Source of the DNA: Siderastrea radians | Lineage: Eukaryota > Cnidaria > Anthozoa > Scleractinia > Rhizangiidae | Assembly: GCA_964017195.1 (NCBI GenBank) | Contig: OZ024897.1 | Coordinates: 10,697,451-10,761,450, forward strand | Length of the DNA: 64,000 bases | Direction: 5' to 3' | Part shown: piece by piece, positions 58,385 to 64,000 of the stretch | How positions within the stretch are numbered: the stretch's first letter is position 1 | How the letters are laid out: the number at the start of each line of letters is the position of its first letter | Made by a program: the position numbers and the translations under genes | The notes under the pieces: generated by a model | Told to the model about the DNA's origin: nothing | The model's input: only the letters and a program-made list of their open reading frames with translations | The model's database searches: none

Positions 58385-60561
58385 TGAACGTTTCTTGCCA
58401 TTTTTTAAGCTAATTCTAATACTTATTTCTTTCTTCGTGACAAGCTGCCTATCAGCATGAAAATGCTGGTGTTTTTCCTGGCAAAATGCGTTCGGAACGC
58501 CGTAAAAACCATGGTTGTGGACAGAAAAAACCAAAAAGCACTAGCTCTGCTATATTTGGCGTTGAAACCGCTGCGAAAAGCTGCGAACTCAAGCGGTGTG
58601 CCGACCGAGTTTGAACCGACGAGGCAAATTTAAACTTTTCGCCTGAACTTTATCGCCTAATTTTTTCCCCCTAAATTGAACTTTTCCCCTTCCACCAAAA
58701 AGACAACTGAGTATTCTTTTGAACTTTTTTTTTCCACTAACAAATTTGTTTTTGACTTTTGTTGTCTTTGCTTGTGTTGCTACAACGCGGGTCAACATGC
58801 TATTTCGCGCCAAAAACACACGAGATTCAGCACAGGGTTATATCCAGTGTATGAAATGTATTGGTAGTCCTGTGGTGCGGACGGACGGACGTACGGATGT
58901 ACGGACGGACGGACGGAAGGTCACGTGACTATTACGTCACTAACAAAATTTTTTGGCTTGATAGGTTACCAAATTTCCTTAGCAATGGAGCTCCGCTGAC
59001 GCGCTAGCGCGCTGGCTCCGCTACAAAGAAGGGAAGACCTTTGAGGATCAACTCAGACTAGTTACCATGCTTTATCTTTCCCGCTTTCGCGGGCGAGCGT
59101 GAAGTTGACCAAGCAGACTGGGCATAGGTTTTTCGCAAAGTTAGTCAGTAACTTTTTGTCTGTAACAGTTGCGACGTCACGACTTTCCTGCCAAAATCGA
59201 GTGAAAAAGAGAACTACTGGATGCTAGGTTATGGTCAACTCCTTTATTTGTTAGGTAAAAGTAACACGTTTGGTTTGATACAAGTTTAATTGCACTGAAA
59301 TCCGCGTTTAAGGAAGTGGTGTTGACTTTTTGAGTTTTAACAACTGTGTGCCTCTATGGAGCTTGTTGGTGTATATATCTCTTTGCTAAATTAGTCCTTT
59401 TGAAATTCTTTGTTTCAGAGGATTTGAGGCACGTGTAAATAGATACTTATATTTCATTTTTTTTCTGAAGATAAAAAGTATAAGCTTAAAAAACTAAACG
59501 TGAAGCTTTGAAATTAGAGAATGCACTATTCGGTCTCTTTTTAGAAGTATCTTTTTCAGTAAACAAGCTGATGTTTTAGTCCATAGCTTTTTAATTTTCT
59601 GATTTTTCCCTTTTATTTTGCTCCCTTTTATTTAAGTCACATTAAAACGTTAAGCAATATTACGCTATAGAATTAGTGAAGATAAAAAGGGGAAGTTTAA
59701 AATATAAATGTGTTCCGAAGAAAACAATACTAGCAGTTATCAACTGTTCTAAAATCTGTAACGATCCACCACGAGTTGGACTGATAATTTGTATGATGAT
59801 CGTAGTCAGTTATTATATGCCTTGTATAACAAAATTATGGTTTTCACTAGTCCAAGGACTTTTTTTTGACTTGAATAAACTGACAAAAGAAACTAGACAG
59901 TAAACTATTTGTGAGTATTTTCTTCTCTGGGGTTATTTCGTTAATCCCTACATAACGTAACCAGACACACAACAACGAACGCATCTGATACTTGCTAAAA
60001 CGTCTGCCTTCGAAATTAGTAATACTTATTTGAAAATTTAACTATATAAACATATGGCTTGAACTATACAAACAAAAATCGGTTTTGGCGTAAAGCAATG
60101 CTCTGTTGCCTAGCGCGTCAAACCTGAGTTGTCCGGGTAATAGGGTAACGCTGCCTAGAAATGAGTTGCTTGTCAGTGTAAACCCGGGACCAACTTTGTC
60201 TTGCAGCGTTACCCCTGAGTATTTTTCCCCCACCTTCCCCCCCCCCCTCCCCGCCCGGGTAGAGCGAGACAATATCTCATGTAATAAAACATTAACACAA
60301 CAATGCAAAGACCAACCTAGGCTTGGAGCACCGATCCTCGGATCTTTCGATCGAAAGCTCGACACACTACTACCACTTATACACGAAACGGGTTGCAAGG
60401 CTGGTACAACTACAAGCTGAATGCAAATTTGTTGGCCGAAACATAGAACTAGAGCAAGTACTACTACACCGGCACTGTGCATCCACCACGAACCGGAGAA
60501 ACGCTCTTCTCCTTTTGTTTCAACAGGTAGATCCTTTTACTGCAGTGTTATTACTACATGA

Positions 60562-60665
60562 CTTGATTATTGCAACTCACTTTTGTTTGGCATTCCAAAA
60601 CGCTCTTTGAGAAAGCTCCAAAAATTTAAGAGTGCATAATGCTGCAGCTAAGCCGATCATGTAAC
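60562..60665 (+). pseudogene. Non-LTR retrotransposon reverse-transcriptase fragment
   Basis: The plus strand encodes LDYCNSLLFGIPKRSLRKLQ and then decays through stops and frameshifts (a second frame gives an NAAA-like trace). This motif follows the catalytic domain in many CR1/L2/jockey-type LINE reverse transcriptases. Only about 30 codons can be read. Confidence 0.65.
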
Positions 60666-62332
60666 ATCTTGGAGATACTTGCCCGGCTAGTGTTTCCACA
60701 TCATTTCTCTATTTATCTAATCATGCTACCATAAGTGATCGCTTGTCTGAAAACACGAAATCCTTTTCTTGAAGGTGTAGATGAAATCTCTTTCAAAGCG
60801 AAAAGGTGACCGGAGATCAGCCCCTGGCATACCTCAGAGTCAAAACGCGAGACAAGTGCGAGTTGGATTCTGACTTTTAAGGCTATGAATAAAACCCGCA
60901 AGTGTCACCATAACAGTGAAAGCTGGTAAACAGTATACTTTAATTCCTGTGTGCTTTTTGGTTTTTAAGATTTTCCAAAATGAAATTGCCAAAAGTAAAG
61001 AATTGAAAGAAAGTTTTGAACAACACTTTAACTCTAAGGCAAACCTCAGAACTGGTCCGACGGAGAGAAACCCCGTCATCAATACTGAAAAAAAAAATGG
61101 CGTTGCCTTACAACTTTGATACTAAAAAAGGTATGAAAAAGTTTTTTTCCTGTTATTGTGAGTAAACGCATTGTTATTGTAAGTTAACACATACTGTACA
61201 AGTTTATGACTGAAAAAATTAGCCAAATTTTTTTTCCTGTTACTGCAAGAAAACATAAATTTTTAAGGTTTCTGTTGAAACATAAAGGTCAGTCTTTTTT
61301 GTGTTTGATGGCAAAACTCTGTGTTTGCGTGCCAAAAGTGAGCACAATCCAATTCAATTTCCTTCATAAGGTACACAGAAATTCTACAAGTAATAAATTG
61401 TAATACCGTTATGAAAAGAGCTGGATTAAACCTGTCCTTACTTTCATTTCCTAGTCTGGAAATGTTATTTGCATAACACTTAAGTACCACATTGTAATGA
61501 ACGTAATGAATGTTACTTGAAAAGATAGTAAATTAACTTCAGCCTTTGTCACTTTAGTCTACATTTCATCAGCCACGCTATTTGGCAGTGGCCTGTGGAG
61601 ATCAAAACTGAAAGGCAACTGATGAAGTTGACTTCAGTTCAATGCCTTATGAACTTGATATTTGGTTGCTCAAAGGTGGAAGTTTACGCCAAAATCTGCA
61701 GACTATAATCTCCTTATTGCTTGCTTCAGCTTTCTTAGCGGCAAAGTTGAAAAGAAGTGGTCTAGTCGCTTTGTCTTTGCCAGGTTTGTTGTAAATGTTC
61801 TGTTAGTTTAACAGCGGTATTTGCCAAAACTAGAGTTAATGTAGTTCAAAGCGATAGTGATCTCACAAGATATCAGCTGGTTGTTTATACCGATCACACG
61901 AAGACTCAAAGTCCGCACATTGAAGCTGCACTGGCATAAACTTGTTGGTAAACAAACGACACTTGTATTCGAATCTACATCATTTTCATACTAGGTTATT
62001 ATTATAGCTTTTACTTCATAGACTCAGTACAGTTTAAATGCGAATTAGGAACTCTTAGTGTTGTTATGCTACCGGGACTAGTTTACGATTGCAACCGATT
62101 GATTTACGATTGATTTACGATTGCGTTCTCATCTGCTGTGCCTTCACTGGACGGAATAAGAAGGTCTGTTAGCATAATGCCGGAGTCAAACCAATTAAAG
62201 TCTTCAGTTTTCTTTTCCCACAGGTTCTCTCGTTAAGGGAAATTAAAACCATCAAGAAAAGTGGCTGGAGAGGAACGGTATGAGAAAAGTTGGTGTGATA
62301 AGTCAACAGCTCACTGTTATGTTGCAAGCAAG

Positions 62333-64000
62333 ATGTTGAAACGAGTTAAAAGAAAGACGAGTAAACAACACGTGAGTATTCCATTGTGTCAGATTATAAA
62401 CACCTATAAATAACTGACGACAAGAATTAGCTAGGTGATATTCATTCATTGCCTAAGAAAGAGTGTTGAACATCTTTCTTACAGAAGGTATTAAAGCTAC
62501 AGAGCAAAGCTAGGCTCTGTAGCTCGAAAGGTACAGAGCTAGGCCGGAGTGATCGATCATTGTCTGATGACAATATTACAACTGACCTCCATTTCGAATT
62601 GGGTTCGAGCTTGTAGGGGCTAGGCCACCGTGCCGGCGGAAATTTAAACGTAAACTTTTAAGGTATTAGTTCAACATCTTTGCAACAAAACCGCGAAAAA
62701 GATGAATTCTTCAAGAATCAGTAAAAAGCGAGTAGTTCACTGACTGACAGTAAAAAATTTAAGCTTTTTCCATACTTATTAAACTTTCATTTCTAAGCGT
62801 CGAGAAGGTTGTTGGTTTATTTATATAGATGGTAAAAGACATTGAGTGCGTTAAAAAAATCCTCAGATTGGATCAGTTAATGAAAATTAAACAACTGTTC
62901 CCATGGCAATAGGGAAAAGATATACTGCCTGTCAAAAATAGCTTCGTAAAGGCTCTTCGGCTTTGAGTAATAAAAGTAAAGCTTTATTACCTGGGATATT
63001 CTTGCGTCTTGAAAGTGATCTTTCAATATATGTAATGCTTGGATAAGATTTCACCAGCAAATTTTCAAGATACAAATGAGGAAATAATCCGACAAAATAA
63101 GAATCAAAGTAATCTTTGCTGTGAACTGTCAGAAATTACCTTATCAGGCAAGAAATTGTTTTGGGTTGTAATCAATTTTGGCCAAAATATTATACGATTC
63201 CTAAAGCTTCACAAAATGGCGGAAACACAAAACAAGCGATACAGTCTCAGATCAACTACTAATTTGTTCAAATTTTGTATTTCGTCTCAGACAGAGAAAA
63301 CATCGCTGCCACTGGAAAGGGCACCTTAAAATTAGCAAAAGCTACAAATTTGAGCTTTGTATATCTTGCCTGTATCTTTCACGGGTATGTATGAAATATC
63401 AACTGCCATACAAACGTCTCAAAACTCACTGGCTCTATCTTCTCTTCTGGGCAAGATACAGCGCTCAATGTCACAGTTTTTTTGATTCAAGGTCTCGTAT
63501 CCAGCGGTATCGATGGTTTTTCTTCGAGGTGGTCTTTAAGAACAAATACCAAATTACATATTTAAAAAACTGGGAAAACGGTATTTTTAATGAACACAAC
63601 AGAAACTGCAAAATGTAGATCATTTAACCAAAACCCACCGTCAACTGATTAGAGGTGTCAATTAACTTCCATGTGAAACATGTTAGGTGTAAAGTGCTTC
63701 CAACTTTGTGGTTAGGGCAAATTTTCGGTAATTAGAAGACGGACGTGCTAATGGAAAAACCTACAAACTTTAAAGTGACAGCAGGTCGTTGGCCAATACT
63801 ATTCAGAAGCTATCACCAATCGTAACCTGGCCAGTAAAGTAGTCTTAAATGAGATGTATTGTAACTAAAGCTATTTGCGAATTGTTTATTTCCAAAAATA
63901 AACACTTCGCCATGGTGCTAAGTAAGATCTTATTGTTACTGTTATTTTCATTTTTCACAGAGCGTAGAGAAAGCTGAAGATCTCAGTTTTAATTCAGGAA
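62333..64000 (+). CDS. Possible 5' end of an unknown gene, runs off the window
   Basis: ATG 62333 opens a 13-codon basic segment (MLKRVKRKTSKQH) ending at 62371 with donor GTGAGT. At 63961, after a good pyrimidine-rich acceptor (TTTTTCACAG), an open phase-0 segment SVEKAEDLSFNSG runs to the window edge. The two join in frame. Alternatively the 63961 exon belongs to the gene at 56597. The stretch 62372-63960 would be intron; I see no other exon in it. Confidence 0.3.

Larger units (their letters stand above)
58146..62332. other. Gene-poor region with retroelement debris
   Basis: No gene is supported. The region holds T runs (58250-58275), a tRNA-like fragment (58352-58384), a GGAC-type microsatellite (58878-58920), a palindromic GCGCTAGCGCGC near 59000 and a LINE reverse-transcriptase scrap (60562-60665). 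The 146-codon minus-strand frame at 60042-60482 has no recognisable motif. At 62224-62279 an acceptor-to-donor open segment could be a 5' UTR exon. Confidence 0.55.

Noticed and set aside
60042..60482. 146-codon minus-strand frame
   Set aside because: It has no recognisable motif and a biased composition over C/G-rich stretches; the neighbouring sequence is LINE debris.
62500..62640. tRNA-like phrases (TGTAGCTCGAAAGG and GGGTTCGAGCTTG)
   Set aside because: The stems do not pair as in a tRNA and the B box deviates from consensus; the area is mainly a short inverted repeat of an AGAGCAAAGCTAG type.
1..64000. CRISPR arrays, bacterial operons or rRNA genes
   Set aside because: None was seen. 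The tandem repeats lack the regular spacer structure, and the splice-site-bounded exons show that this is a eukaryotic genome.

Overview
The window is animal nuclear DNA. It is AT-rich and gene-sparse, with GT-AG introns, short exons and many small palindromic or terminal-inverted-repeat elements. Three genes match metazoan families, and the repeat landscape looks like a stony coral or another anthozoan. The phylum-level guess is inference from repeat style; no species-specific marker was seen. I assembled the genes by hand from splice sites, reading phase and protein similarity recalled from memory. No alignment or expression data were available.

Layout. 426-6020 (-): 5' part of a coiled-coil protein gene that runs off the left edge. 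6021-10474: no gene, several repeats. 10475-15188 (-): complete four-exon gene for a 554-residue protein I do not recognise, with one GC-AG intron. 16856-34598 (-): complete 23-exon PNLDC1-like 3'-5' exonuclease gene (533 residues), the family that trims piRNA 3' ends. 34699-45280 (+): complete 11-exon gene for an XRCC1-N-terminal-domain protein with two UBZ4 zinc fingers (578 residues), starting 100 bp from the PNLDC1-like start, so the two probably share a promoter. 47146-53269 (-): complete seven-exon gene for a Ser/Thr/Gln-rich, coiled-coil, RAMA-type domain protein (786 residues), convergent with the XRCC1-like gene. 54028-54130 (-): tRNA-Phe(GAA) gene with a 30-nt insertion in its T loop. 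56597-58145 (+): two-exon gene for a 127-residue acidic/serine-rich protein of unknown function. 62333-64000 (+): possible start of another gene that leaves the window.

The introns and gaps hold at least three groups of TTAA-flanked inverted-repeat elements, two clear nested insertions, a decayed Crypton-type tyrosine recombinase, a broken RecQ-like helicase fragment inside a fold-back element, LINE remnants, minisatellites and long palindromes. The named genes touch small-RNA maturation (PNLDC1-like) and DNA repair or ubiquitin signalling (XRCC1-NTD/UBZ4). Apart from the divergent promoter I see no evidence that the genes form one system.
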